From NCBI RefSeq assembly GCF_009733735.1, contig NZ_WNJP01000006.1, forward strand, positions 1 through 40,986: DNA of 40,986 bases, given 5' to 3'. Positions 15,501-22,915 of this stretch are shown here, piece by piece. The notes under the pieces were generated by a model. It ran no database searches. It had not been told where the DNA came from and saw only the letters and a program-made list of their open reading frames with translations. The DNA is from Sandarakinorhabdus oryzae (GTDB lineage: Bacteria > Pseudomonadota > Alphaproteobacteria > Sphingomonadales > Sphingomonadaceae). The translations under genes were made by a program, and so were the position numbers. The stretch's first letter is position 1. Each line of letters opens with the position of its first letter.

Positions 15501-16689
15501 TCTCTATGTCGCCGAAGGCAAGGGCGGTTTCGTCGCCTATGACATCGCCAACCTTGCCAACAAGGGCGTGTCAGAGAAGATCGTGAAATCGCCCTTCTCG
15601 GCGCTGGGCCACGATGCGCAGGTGAAGACAAGCAATGCCACCTGCATGGCGCTCGCCACCAACCAGCCGATCAGCGTGCCGCGCAACGATGTGATGCAGT
15701 ATCAACAGGATGCGCGTGCGAACGGCAAGCCGCTGCCCGACGGCCTGGCGGGCTATAACCAGGAGCAGAAGCTGCACGAGATCTACCGCTATGCGGTGGT
15801 GACGGACGCGCAGGAAGGGCTGGTGCTGGTCAATGTCGATACGCTCACCGACGGCGAGCCGCGCAACAATTTCCTGCGGCGCCGCAGTTTTGAAGGCGGC
15901 GGCGACCGCTGGAACCCGGCCGGCGTGCTCACCGGTGCCCGCCACATCACGCTGGCCGGCCATATCGCGTACATCACAAAGCCGAACGCGCTGGTGGTGG
16001 TAGACCTCGACAACCCGCGCGCGCCGAAGCTGAAAGCGGTGCTGCCGCTGAAGGACGCGCGCGCGAGCGCCGTGCAGTTCCGCTACCTGTGGGTGACGAC
16101 CGCGAACGGCCTCGAAGTCTTCGACATTGCCGATCTCGCGCGGCCGATCCATCACCCGGAAGCAACGTTGCCGATTGCCGACGCGCGCAAATTCTACGTC
16201 GCCCGCACCTATGCCTATGTCGCCGCCAAGGGGGACGGGCTGGTGATCGTTGACGTGAAGAAGCCGCTGGCGCCGCGCCTGTATCAGCGCTTCACGGCGA
16301 ACGGCACGCTCAATGATGCCGAGGACGTGGTGGTGGCCAGCACCAATGCGTCGCTGTTTGCCTATGTCGCCGATGGCAGGAACGGCGTGAAGGTGCTGCA
16401 GCTGACCAGCCCCGAAAGCCAGCCCAATTTCTATGGCTTCTCGCCGAAACCGATGCCGGAGCTGATCAGCTGGGCCCGCACTGCCCGCCCGGCGCTGTCA
16501 GTGGCCAAGGGCCTCGACCGCGACCGCGCCGTGGACGAGACCGGCGGCCAGATCGCCGTGCTGGGCCGGCTGGGTTCGCGCCCGTTCAACCGCCAGGAGA
16601 CCGAGCGCTTCTTCATCGGCGAGAATGGTCAGCCCTATCGCGTGACCGACCGGGTCGACATGGGGGCGTGGTCGCCGCTCAGGAAGTAG
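12550..16689 (+). CDS. Decahaem cytochrome c fused to an LVIVD-type beta-propeller
   Basis: A 1379-residue exported protein with signal peptide MLKRLLLLALIPLVGVALAS. Ten CXXCH haem sites begin at Cys54, 76, 154, 357, 414, 601, 628, 744, 755 and 861. From about residue 976 to 1290 six repeats of the pattern (Y/A)xYVAxxxxGLVIVDVxxPxxP occur, for example ALVVVDLDNPRAPK, GLEVFDIADLARPI and GLVIVDVKKPLAPR. These match LVIVD repeats and predict a propeller with about six blades. Such propellers usually sit at the cell surface and bind partners. The haem part is large, with long haem-free inserts between sites 3 and 4 and between 5 and 6. It closes the operon; its stop is 3 nt from the convergent alkylsulfatase-like gene. 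A surface or periplasmic terminal reductase or oxidase is a reasonable inference; the substrate is unknown. Confidence 0.88.
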   Translation: MLKRLLLLALIPLVGVALASEGEKPVARDYARVTAPPAPKWQTLEQAAAKSAGCISCHTASDESTMHAPKSVVLGCTDCHGGDPKIIAPAALAATDPNYAKLRDEAHVLPMFPESWHFPSSANPKRSYTLLNREAPQFVRFVNPSDYRAARDACGACHLEIIERAERSLMATGAMLFGGAAYNNGILPYKNYVLGEAYTRPGQASALLGAWNGDASGHGEIGLKHDEKAGRDNSLPALVFSPDGLSPAAKARGALPFLAPLPTWQVIPPADIFRVFERGGRNINPSFPEIGLPNSLGALQRLEEPGRPDIRQSNRGPGTGLRIAVPVINIHKTRLNDPFTWFMGTNDQPGDYRTSGCGSCHIVYANDREVRHSSVYAAAGRDGQSQSVDPTINKAEPGHPITHSFSRAMPSSLCMNCHMHQPNMFLNTYYGTTMWDYESDAPRMWPGAANPYPRPPGMSEAEFERLFKRQRYPTAAEVREANDRNPEGAAAHGAWSDLDFLRTVNDRNDKMKDTQFADYHGHGWNFRAVYKRDREGNLLDAGGNMATYGTDTAHIVANDDPEKFRKAGAPQFVKPAATPGPGQPGKAVHLMDIHTEVGMQCADCHFAQDSHGNGFIHGEVANSVEIGCKDCHGTADAWPTLKTSNLAAPPAGTDLSILRNPDGRLRFEWGVQDGRRVLWQRSASDPNLVWRVKLVKDSVTRDHPDFNPKAARAKLVGTLRATGGTMAFGPGVSERAHKDDNMACFACHTSWTTSCGGCHLPIEANWKTTTNKYEQQETRNFATYNPQVARDDMFQLGRHQTSKGSIIAPIRSSSALILTSTNINRERIYVQQPPIAASGFSSQAFAPHFPHTVRTQETKTCSDCHVSADDDNNAILAQLTLQGTNFVNFVGMNAFFGLDRAVEAVRVTEFGEPQAVFGSYLHRYAYPDYWKLHVEQNKRELINWTRGRIFDKRLSGETNPTEDIRNITQGTAGEVRCIQNRGEYLYVAEGKGGFVAYDIANLANKGVSEKIVKSPFSALGHDAQVKTSNATCMALATNQPISVPRNDVMQYQQDARANGKPLPDGLAGYNQEQKLHEIYRYAVVTDAQEGLVLVNVDTLTDGEPRNNFLRRRSFEGGGDRWNPAGVLTGARHITLAGHIAYITKPNALVVVDLDNPRAPKLKAVLPLKDARASAVQFRYLWVTTANGLEVFDIADLARPIHHPEATLPIADARKFYVARTYAYVAAKGDGLVIVDVKKPLAPRLYQRFTANGTLNDAEDVVVASTNASLFAYVADGRNGVKVLQLTSPESQPNFYGFSPKPMPELISWARTARPALSVAKGLDRDRAVDETGGQIAVLGRLGSRPFNRQETERFFIGENGQPYRVTDRVDMGAWSPLRK

Positions 16690-16692
16690 GGC

Positions 16693-18621
16693 TTACGGCG
16701 CAACCAACGGGAAATCGGCTTTCGGCGGCTGGAACAGCGTCATGAAGCGCTGCAGCACCGCCAGATCACCCTTGATATCCAATTGCCCCGCCGCAATCAG
16801 GTCAGGCGCCTTCACCGCGCCGCCGATCAGCCCGATCAGCGCCCGGCGCGGCACCACCAGCGTGGCCTGCGCCGCGTCGCTGACGCCCTTTTCGTGCAGC
16901 ATCACGCCGTTGCCGATGGTCACGAGGTGGCGCTCCTTGGCGTCCGGAATTTCAAACGCGATGGTCATCGGCGCGATCGCCCGCTCCGGCACCAGCCGCA
17001 CCGACATGGAATCGAGCAGGTTCGTCACCGACAGATTGGCGGCAATCCCGGCCGCTGCGGCCTGGGTGCTGGGCCTGATGCCCTGTTCCAGTTCCTGCGC
17101 GCCGGTCAGATAGAAATCGCGCCACGGCGCGGATTCTGCCCGCCAGGCCAGTTGGCGATAGACACCAGCGAGCGCCGCCTTGGCGCCCGGCGTATCGGGC
17201 GCAGCGCGCACCAGCGTCGAAAGCAGGGTTGCAGCCCAGCGGTCATCGCCCTTGGCAGCGGCCGCCTTGCCGGCGGCCAGCACCTTCTTGGGCCCACCCA
17301 TCTGCGCCACCAGCTTTGGCGCCAGCACGGCGCGCGGCAACGGGTCGAGATTGGCGGGATCGCCATCAAAAGCGCCGAGGTACCGCTGGTACACGGCGCG
17401 GGCGTTGAACTTCAGGCTGCCGTAGTTGGGCCTGTTGAACCAGGCCGTGGCCAGCGGCGCCGGCAGTTTGATGGCCTCGCCGATCTCGACCGCGTTCAGG
17501 CCCTGGTTCATCAGCAGCACGCTTTCATTGTGCACGAAGGCATAGGCCTGGGCATGGCGCAGCAGGTAATCGTTGATGTGATCCTTGCCCCAGCGCGGCC
17601 AGAAATGGCTGGTGAACAGCACATCCGCTTGTGCACCCCAGCGCCGCCGCGCCTCCACCAGATAATCGGCCCAGCCCTTGGCATCGCGCACCAGGGCGCC
17701 GCGCGGGGTGAGCAGATTGTGCATGGCGCCATTGGCGTTCTCGGCCAGGCACAGCGCCTTCCATGCCGGCAGGTAGAAATTCATTTCGGCCGGCGCTTCG
17801 GTGTTGGGCGTGACCTGGAACACCAGTTCCACCCCGTCGATCGTGCGCGTGTCGCCGGTGGCCTTGATCGTGTCTGTGGGCGGGATCAGGCCATAGGTGC
17901 CGGGCGTGCCCATCGGCCCCAGGCCGGAGGAGACATGGCCCGTCGCACCGCGTGGCAGCATGCTCCCGAACATGTAGCTGGCGCGGCGCAGCATGGCTGG
18001 GCCAGCAATCACGTTCTCTGACACGGCGTGTTCCAGAAAGCCGTCCGGCGCGATGATCTGCACCTTGCCGCCCGCGACGTCGGCCGGGCTGGTCACACCC
18101 AGCACGCCGCCGAAATGATCAACGTGGCTGTGGGTGTAGATGACGGCGACCACCGGCCGCGGGCCCAACTTGGCGTTGACCAGTGCCAGGGCCGCCTTGG
18201 CGGCTTCGGCGCCGGTGAGCGGATCAACGAGGATCCAGCCCGTGTTGCCGCGAATGATCGTCATGTTGGAAAGGTCGAACCCACGCACCTGCCAGATGCC
18301 GTCGGCGACCTGGAACAGGCCATGCCTGGCGAGCAGGGTGGCGTTGCGCCACAGGCTGGGGTTGACCGTGGCCGGCGCCGGGCCGGTGAACTGCGCCTCG
18401 TTATCGAGGTCGCGCAGCACCTCGCCCTTGTCGTTGCGGATCTTGCCGTCCGGGATGGACCCCATGAAGCCGCGCGCAGCAAAGTCGAAATCCTGCGTGT
18501 CAGCCCAGTTCAGCGTCGCAGCCAGCGCTGCGTTGTCGGCCTGCGCCGCCGGGCTTGCCGTTGGTGGCGGCGGCGCTGCTGCGGCCGTGGCGAGGAGGAG
18601 GGCGATGAGGTGCGGTGTCAT
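16693..18621 (-). CDS. Alkylsulfatase-like metallo-beta-lactamase-fold hydrolase
   Basis: A 642-residue protein with an N-terminal signal peptide (MTPHLIALLLATAAAA). The metal motif THSHVDHFGG (163-172) supplies His164, His166, Asp168 and His169. Further family features are AENANGAMHNLLTPRGALVRDA, with the Glu and His ligands, and FTSHFWPRWG. The order of an N-terminal binuclear-metal domain, a helical dimerisation domain and an SCP2-like C-terminal domain (about 520-642) matches SdsA1-type alkylsulfatases (about 650 residues). Those enzymes cleave alkyl sulfates such as dodecyl sulfate in the periplasm. The gene is last in a seven-gene minus-strand run, 31 nt after the thioesterase gene. Actual sulfatase activity is inferred from architecture. 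Confidence 0.82.
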   Translation of the reverse strand: MTPHLIALLLATAAAAPPPPTASPAAQADNAALAATLNWADTQDFDFAARGFMGSIPDGKIRNDKGEVLRDLDNEAQFTGPAPATVNPSLWRNATLLARHGLFQVADGIWQVRGFDLSNMTIIRGNTGWILVDPLTGAEAAKAALALVNAKLGPRPVVAVIYTHSHVDHFGGVLGVTSPADVAGGKVQIIAPDGFLEHAVSENVIAGPAMLRRASYMFGSMLPRGATGHVSSGLGPMGTPGTYGLIPPTDTIKATGDTRTIDGVELVFQVTPNTEAPAEMNFYLPAWKALCLAENANGAMHNLLTPRGALVRDAKGWADYLVEARRRWGAQADVLFTSHFWPRWGKDHINDYLLRHAQAYAFVHNESVLLMNQGLNAVEIGEAIKLPAPLATAWFNRPNYGSLKFNARAVYQRYLGAFDGDPANLDPLPRAVLAPKLVAQMGGPKKVLAAGKAAAAKGDDRWAATLLSTLVRAAPDTPGAKAALAGVYRQLAWRAESAPWRDFYLTGAQELEQGIRPSTQAAAAGIAANLSVTNLLDSMSVRLVPERAIAPMTIAFEIPDAKERHLVTIGNGVMLHEKGVSDAAQATLVVPRRALIGLIGGAVKAPDLIAAGQLDIKGDLAVLQRFMTLFQPPKADFPLVAP

Positions 18622-18652
18622 GTCGCAAGGCTAGGCCCGCCCGCCCGCGCCC

Positions 18653-19462
18653 TCAACTGTGAATTCGCACAATCAGGCTCTGGCTGGCGGTGGCGAGCAG
18701 GGTGCCATCCTGGGCAAACAGGTGCAGGCGGCCGTGGGCAAAACCGGCATGGACGGCATGGATGCGGATATCGGCCAGCACCCATTCGGTGGGCACGAAG
18801 TTCATGTAGCGGATGGTGTTGTCCAGGCTGTTGCCGCCAGCATTGGCGCCCAGTGCGTTGCCGACGCCCGAGGGCAGGAAATCTGCCATCACCGCCAGCA
18901 CCAGCCGGTCGATGGGCAGATCAGGGTTGCTCGGCCGCACCCACAGCCGGCCGATGCCATCGGTGGCCGGGGGTGCCTTCCCCCGCTCGCGACCGAAACT
19001 GCCGGCCGCGACCCGGCGATCCCACTGGCTGTTCATGTCGTCCGGGTCGCGTTGCCAGCGGATCGTCATTTCGGGGCAGTCTTCCGGTGGCGGCACCGCT
19101 GGCATGACGGCCCACTGGTGGTGCGGGCTGTCGGGCCGGCTGCCGAGCGCGGCGTTGACGGTGATGATCTCCTGATCCCCGGCCCGGGTGATGACGCGGG
19201 CCTGGCTGTTGTACTTGCCGGTCACCGGCACGATCACTTCCAGGTCCAGCTCTGTCCCCGGCCGGGCATAGCTCAGATATTGCGCCGCGGCCCACACGGT
19301 TGGGCGGCCGGTGTGGGCCTCCACGGCAGCGAGCGCACTGGCCAGGCCAACACCGCCAAACATGAACAGCCGATCGGGCGGGCCGACGCACAGATTCTTC
19401 GGCACGGTCATGCGGTAATGGCCGGGGCGGTCAGTCGGTTCGACGGGGATGAAGGGGTGCAC
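18653..19462 (-). CDS. Acyl-CoA thioesterase-like double-hotdog protein
   Basis: A 269-residue cytoplasmic protein with two hotdog modules, as in TesB/ACOT8-type thioesterases. The first has FMFGGVGLASALAAVEAHTGRP followed by a strand typical of the CoA pocket (AAQYLSYARPGTELDLEV). The second has LVLAVMADFLP then SLDNTIRYMNFVPTEWVLADI. Such enzymes hydrolyse acyl-CoA to free acid. The catalytic Asp of TesB is best matched by the Asp in LAVMADFLPSG. It starts with GTG at 19462, 3 nt after the stop of the Alg13-like gene, so it is probably co-transcribed with the glycosyltransferase pair. The physiological acyl chain is unknown. Confidence 0.78.
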   Translation of the reverse strand: MHPFIPVEPTDRPGHYRMTVPKNLCVGPPDRLFMFGGVGLASALAAVEAHTGRPTVWAAAQYLSYARPGTELDLEVIVPVTGKYNSQARVITRAGDQEIITVNAALGSRPDSPHHQWAVMPAVPPPEDCPEMTIRWQRDPDDMNSQWDRRVAAGSFGRERGKAPPATDGIGRLWVRPSNPDLPIDRLVLAVMADFLPSGVGNALGANAGGNSLDNTIRYMNFVPTEWVLADIRIHAVHAGFAHGRLHLFAQDGTLLATASQSLIVRIHS

Positions 19463-19465
19463 GGA

Positions 19466-19948
19466 TCAGCTTTCGATGAAGGCGCGGATGCGGGCGGTGA
19501 AGGCCGGATCGGCAAAGCGCGAAATCGGCGCGGGGGCAAGCCCGCTGTCAGCCAGCAGCGCGCTGGCGCGGGCCTTCAGATCATCCACGTCGGCCGCCAC
19601 ATGCAGGCCGGGGCGGATGCCGATATGCTTGGCGGTGGCCAATTGGTGATCGGTATTGTGCTCGGCCATCGCCTCAAGCCGCGGCAGCATCAGGATCGGC
19701 TTGCCGGCTTCGATGGCGCTGATGATCGATCCCATGCCGCAATGCGCGACGAACAGCGCACAGCCGGCGACGCGCGCCTGATAGTCGGGCAGGGCCAGCT
19801 TGCGCACCCATCTGGCGTGGCGCGGTTCATACGCGCCCTTGCCGATCTGGATCTCGACCGGAATGGCCGGGTTGGCCGCCGCCCATTCGTCCATGGCGCG
19901 GGTCAGCCGGTCGAACGGCATCATCGAGCCGACCGACACAAAGATCAC
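19466..19948 (-). CDS. Alg13/PssE-like glycosyltransferase catalytic half
   Basis: A 160-residue protein starting MIFVSVGSMMPFDRL and containing the C-terminal glycosyltransferase signature FVAHCGMGSIISAIEAGKPILMLPR (conserved His, Gly-rich loop and Glu). This is the nucleotide-sugar-binding half of a GT28-type enzyme, as in Alg13, EpsF or PssE, which works only with an Alg14-like partner. The GTG start at 19948 overlaps the stop of the Alg14-like gene by 4 nt (GTGA), exactly the coupling expected for a two-subunit enzyme. The donor sugar cannot be predicted; PssD/PssE pairs in rhizobia transfer glucuronic acid. Confidence 0.82.
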   Translation of the reverse strand: MIFVSVGSMMPFDRLTRAMDEWAAANPAIPVEIQIGKGAYEPRHARWVRKLALPDYQARVAGCALFVAHCGMGSIISAIEAGKPILMLPRLEAMAEHNTDHQLATAKHIGIRPGLHVAADVDDLKARASALLADSGLAPAPISRFADPAFTARIRAFIES

Positions 19949-20391
19949 AGCACGCTGCCCCAATGCTCCACCCGGTCGGTGGCCAGATGCGGCCATTGGG
20001 TGACGACCTGCGAACAGACGCGCCCGGCCTGCCCGCCGCTGCCCGACAGCACTTCCGAATTGGCGATGCTGTCCACCCACAGGCTCTTGCACCCGAAAGG
20101 CTTGGCGAGCGTGGCTGCGATCAGGCCGGGCAGAGCGCCGGTGGTGATGATCACCTGCGGGCGCACCGCTGCCAGGATGCGGGCGATATCCAGCGTGGCG
20201 GCCGGGATATTCCACCAGTCAGCGCGGGAAACATCGCGGAAGGTGAAGAAGGGCACTTCGCCCACCAGCGCCCGCGAAGAGGGATCGACGGTGGCAATGC
20301 TGACCTGATGGCCTGCCCACGCCGGGGACAGCCGCATCAGCTGGATGAAATGCCCGCCGCCCGACGCGATGGCCAGCACGCGCTTCGTCAT
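19945..20391 (-). CDS. Alg14/PssD-like glycosyltransferase partner subunit
   Basis: A 148-residue protein starting MTKRVLAIASGGGHFIQLMRL, the Alg14/PssD opening with its GGGH loop. It continues with PQVIITTGALPGLIAATLAKPFG and VDSIANSEVLSGSG, which are also family-typical. It is the acceptor- and membrane-recruiting half of a split glycosyltransferase; the catalytic half is the next gene. No strong transmembrane helix is visible, so the membrane association known for Alg14 may be peripheral here. It overlaps the upstream flavin-monooxygenase gene by 4 nt. A role in exopolysaccharide or lipid-linked sugar assembly is likely, but other polysaccharide genes are absent from the window except distant galU. 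Confidence 0.82.
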   Translation of the reverse strand: MTKRVLAIASGGGHFIQLMRLSPAWAGHQVSIATVDPSSRALVGEVPFFTFRDVSRADWWNIPAATLDIARILAAVRPQVIITTGALPGLIAATLAKPFGCKSLWVDSIANSEVLSGSGGQAGRVCSQVVTQWPHLATDRVEHWGSVL

Positions 20392-21395
20392 GCTGCTACC
20401 GGCGTCATCGCCTCTTTCACGAGGCTGTAGCTGCGCTTGCGATCCTCATGCCCGTGCAGGATGTTGACCAGCATCAGCTCGTCCGGCGCATATTCCTTGA
20501 TTACGTGCTCAAGTCCGGCGCGCACGGTGGCGGGGCTGCCGGCCACCACCCGCCGGCTGGCAAAGGCGCGCGCCACATCGGGCCGGTCGGCCAGCCAGGC
20601 CTGCGCCACCTCTGGCGGCGGCACGGAAATCGATTTGCCCATCAGCAGGTGGGCAAACATCATGCGGGCCGGCGCGGCAAGACGCAGCGCGGCCTCGTCG
20701 GTTTCGGCACACACGGTCCACACCGCCACCATCAGGCGCGGCTTGTCGCCGGGGTGCCGCGGCCGGAACTGGTCGCGATAGGCCGCCGCCAGTTCCCCCA
20801 GCCGCGGCGCGATGAAATCGGCGAGGCAATAGGGCAGGCCGAGATCAGCCGCGAAGGCGACACTGTCGGGCGAGGAGCCCAGCACCCACGGCTCCGGCAC
20901 ATGTGGCCGGCCGGGCAGGGTGGCGGCATAGGCGTGGAAGGGGTGATCGCTGGGCAGCGAATCTTCGAGATAGCCGATCAATTCGGCCAGCTGCTGCGGG
21001 AACTGGTTGGGGGCGTATTGCCGCCGATCCTGCTGCAGGGCGATGGCCGTGCGCTGGTCACTGCCCGGCGCGCGGCCCAGGCCCAGATCGATGCGGCCGG
21101 GATGCAGGCCAGCGAGCAGGCTGAACTGCTCCGCCACCTTCAGCGCTGAATAATGCGGCAGCATCACCCCGCCGGAGCCGACGCGAATGCGCGATGTGGC
21201 GTTGGCCACCGCGCCGATCAGGATCTCCGGCGCCGAGCCGGCCAGGGCCTGGCTGGCGTGATGTTCAGCCAGCCAGAAGCGCTGATAACCCAGCGCCTCG
21301 CAATGGCGGGCCAGATCGATCGAATTGGCCAGCGCCTGCGCCGGGGTGACGCCCTCCGGGATCGGCGTCTGATCAAGGACGCAGAGCGGGATCAT
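20388..21395 (-). CDS. LLM-class flavin-dependent oxidoreductase (YhbW-like)
   Basis: A 335-residue luciferase-like monooxygenase-fold protein. The N-terminus MIPLCVLDQTPIPEG, then FWLAEHHASQALAGSAPEI and IRVGSGGVMLPHYSALKVAEQF, and LGLGRAPGSD, are the conserved blocks of the YhbW/MsnO8 group of LLM enzymes. These use reduced flavin and O2 in reactions that often remain undefined. There is no signal peptide. It overlaps neighbours on both sides by 4 nt (DUF1289 upstream, Alg14-like downstream). The substrate is not predictable from sequence. Confidence 0.88.
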   Translation of the reverse strand: MIPLCVLDQTPIPEGVTPAQALANSIDLARHCEALGYQRFWLAEHHASQALAGSAPEILIGAVANATSRIRVGSGGVMLPHYSALKVAEQFSLLAGLHPGRIDLGLGRAPGSDQRTAIALQQDRRQYAPNQFPQQLAELIGYLEDSLPSDHPFHAYAATLPGRPHVPEPWVLGSSPDSVAFAADLGLPYCLADFIAPRLGELAAAYRDQFRPRHPGDKPRLMVAVWTVCAETDEAALRLAAPARMMFAHLLMGKSISVPPPEVAQAWLADRPDVARAFASRRVVAGSPATVRAGLEHVIKEYAPDELMLVNILHGHEDRKRSYSLVKEAMTPVAA

Positions 21396-21565
21396 GGCCT
21401 ACGCTCCGGCAGGCGCGCGAGGATGGCGCGGCGCTCATCATCATTGGCATGCGGCCAGCGGCTGATCTCATCCATGGTGCGGCGGCAGCCAATGCACCAG
21501 CCGGTGCGCTGATCCAGCTGACAGACATTGGTGCACGGCGAGGCAACGCTGCGCAATTCGCTCAT
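21392..21565 (-). CDS. DUF1289 small Cys-rich protein
   Basis: A 57-residue protein. The motif is SPCTNVCQLDQRTGWCIGC, followed by RRTMDEISRW and a basic C-terminus. The four-Cys pattern (C-x3-C ... C-x2-C) with a following Trp is the DUF1289 signature common in proteobacteria, probably a small metal-binding or Fe-S-like domain of unknown function. The start ATG 21565 overlaps the stop of the ABA4-like gene by 4 nt. The upstream in-frame extension is a non-coding shadow of the neighbour. Confidence 0.85.
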   Translation of the reverse strand: MSELRSVASPCTNVCQLDQRTGWCIGCRRTMDEISRWPHANDDERRAILARLPERRP

Positions 21566-21981
21566 GCCCGCACCCTCCGCGCGGCCTTCAGCAGGTGATA
21601 AAGCAGCAAGCCTGTGGGTCCGGCGAGGAAAGTCAGCGCCAGGCACGGCAGCAGCAGCCAGTGCGGCAGCGCCGCATCCTCGGCTTCCCAACTGCCCACC
21701 CACAGATCGAACACCAGATAATGCACCCAGCCGGCGAGCAGCGCCTGCGGGCTGGAGAGCAGCAGGCGCACCCCCTCAAGCGTGTCGAACCCGGCGCCCT
21801 TTGGCGGGCCATCGCCAGTCAAGCCCGCGGCGAGCAGCGCCACATAGAGGCCAGCCAGCAGCACCGCAATCACGCGCGCCACCAGCACCAGGCGGGCGCG
21901 GGCCAGCGGCGCCAGCGCCAGCGCGATCCAGCCGGGCAACACGGCGGCACTGGCCGCCTGGAACAGGCTTTCGGGCGTCAT
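21562..21981 (-). CDS. ABA4-like (DUF4281) integral membrane protein
   Basis: A 139-residue hydrophobic protein with about four membrane spans (ALAPLARARLVLVARVIAVLLA, LYVALLAAGL, WVHYLVFDLWVGSW and LLPCLALTFLAGPTGLLLYHLL). The GWVHYLVFDLWVG and FLAGPTGLLLYH blocks identify the ABA4-like family, named after a plant protein needed for neoxanthin formation. Bacterial members are small and uncharacterised. The start is ATG 21981; a GTG one codon upstream (21984) is equally possible. It leads a seven-gene minus-strand operon and is divergent from the methyltransferase gene with 86 nt between them. Confidence 0.8.
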   Translation of the reverse strand: MTPESLFQAASAAVLPGWIALALAPLARARLVLVARVIAVLLAGLYVALLAAGLTGDGPPKGAGFDTLEGVRLLLSSPQALLAGWVHYLVFDLWVGSWEAEDAALPHWLLLPCLALTFLAGPTGLLLYHLLKAARRVRA

Positions 21982-22067
21982 CACAACCGACAGTGGCGGC
22001 GCTGGCAGAGATGGTCAAGCACGCTGACCTGCGATACCATCCCGGCAAATTCGGGGAGGACAGACGC

Positions 22068-22802
22068 ATGATGCAGCGGGCTTTGGCACTGGCGGGGATC
22101 GCCATGCTGGTGATGGCGGCAGCGCCGGTGGACGTGGTGAACGCGCCCGGCCGGCCGGAAGCCATGGTGGCGCTCGATGCCGGGCGCATGCCGGCGCAGG
22201 TGCTGGCGCAAAGCCTGATCCGCCCCGGCGCCCGCGTCATGGATGTGATGGCCGGGCAAGGCTATTACACCGAGCTGCTGGCCCGCCATGTCGGCCCCAA
22301 GGGCAAGGTCTATGCCGTCGAGCCGCCCAATTACATGGACAATCCCAAGGTGGTGGAAGGCTGGGAGGCGCTGAAGAAGCGCAACCCCAACGTCGAGCTG
22401 GTGGTCGGCGCGCCCGGCGAAGCCGCCATGCCCGAAAAGCTGGACGCCGCCTTCTTCCACCTGACGTATCATGATCTTTATTGGCAGAGCGAAAAGTTCA
22501 AATATCCGCGCACCGATGTCGATGCCTACAACGCCCGGCTGTTCCAGGCGATGAAACCCGGCGGCGTGGTCATCATTATCGATCACTACGGCGTGCCCGG
22601 CATGGACAGCCGCGCCCAGGCCGACAAGACCCACCGCATCGATGCCGACGTGGTGAAGGCCGACATGGCCCGCGCCGGCTTCCGCTATGCCGGCAGCGTG
22701 CCGATCCTGGAAATGGCGGGCGATGATCCGACCAAGCTGGTGTTCGATCCAGCGGTGCGCGGCAAGACCAACCGCTTCTACTATCGGTTCGTGAAGCCCT
22801 GA
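22068..22802 (+). CDS. Exported class I SAM-methyltransferase-like protein
   Basis: A 244-residue protein with a Rossmann methyltransferase core. Motif I is VMDVMAGQGYYTELLARHVG (57-76), then KGKVYAVEPP, the LDAAFFHLTYHDLYW block, and KPGGVVIIIDHYG. Before this lies a hydrophobic segment, ALALAGIAMLVMAAAP (5-20), that looks like a signal peptide; this is odd because SAM is cytoplasmic. The ATG at 22068 follows GGGGAGGA with 7-nt spacing, so the N-terminus is well supported. Similar exported methyltransferase-like proteins occur in alphaproteobacteria without assigned function. It is followed by repeat copy D. Confidence 0.82.
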   Translation: MMQRALALAGIAMLVMAAAPVDVVNAPGRPEAMVALDAGRMPAQVLAQSLIRPGARVMDVMAGQGYYTELLARHVGPKGKVYAVEPPNYMDNPKVVEGWEALKKRNPNVELVVGAPGEAAMPEKLDAAFFHLTYHDLYWQSEKFKYPRTDVDAYNARLFQAMKPGGVVIIIDHYGVPGMDSRAQADKTHRIDADVVKADMARAGFRYAGSVPILEMAGDDPTKLVFDPAVRGKTNRFYYRFVKP

Positions 22803-22825
22803 GCGGTTTCAAGAAAGGTAGAAAT

Positions 22826-22859
22826 GCCTCCGGCGGGCAGGGGCTGAGCCCCTGCACCC
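22826..22859 (-). repeat. Palindromic repeat, copy D (minus orientation)
   Basis: The core palindrome is at 22837-22855. Read on the minus strand it is GGGTGCAGGGGCT, then AGCCCCTGCCCGCCGGAGGC. The left arm extends through 22880 as GCGCCGCCCGAAAACGAAAG, matching copies B and C. It lies 24 nt after the methyltransferase stop. Confidence 0.85.
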
Positions 22860-22915
22860 GCTTTCGTTTTCGGGCGGCGCTTTCTGTCAGCTTTGGAGCG
22901 GACGGCAAAAGCCGC

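Noticed and set aside
7371-16689. Recent horizontal transfer of the cytochrome operon
   Set aside because: Base composition and codon use look like the neighbours, and no integrase, repeat or tRNA borders it.
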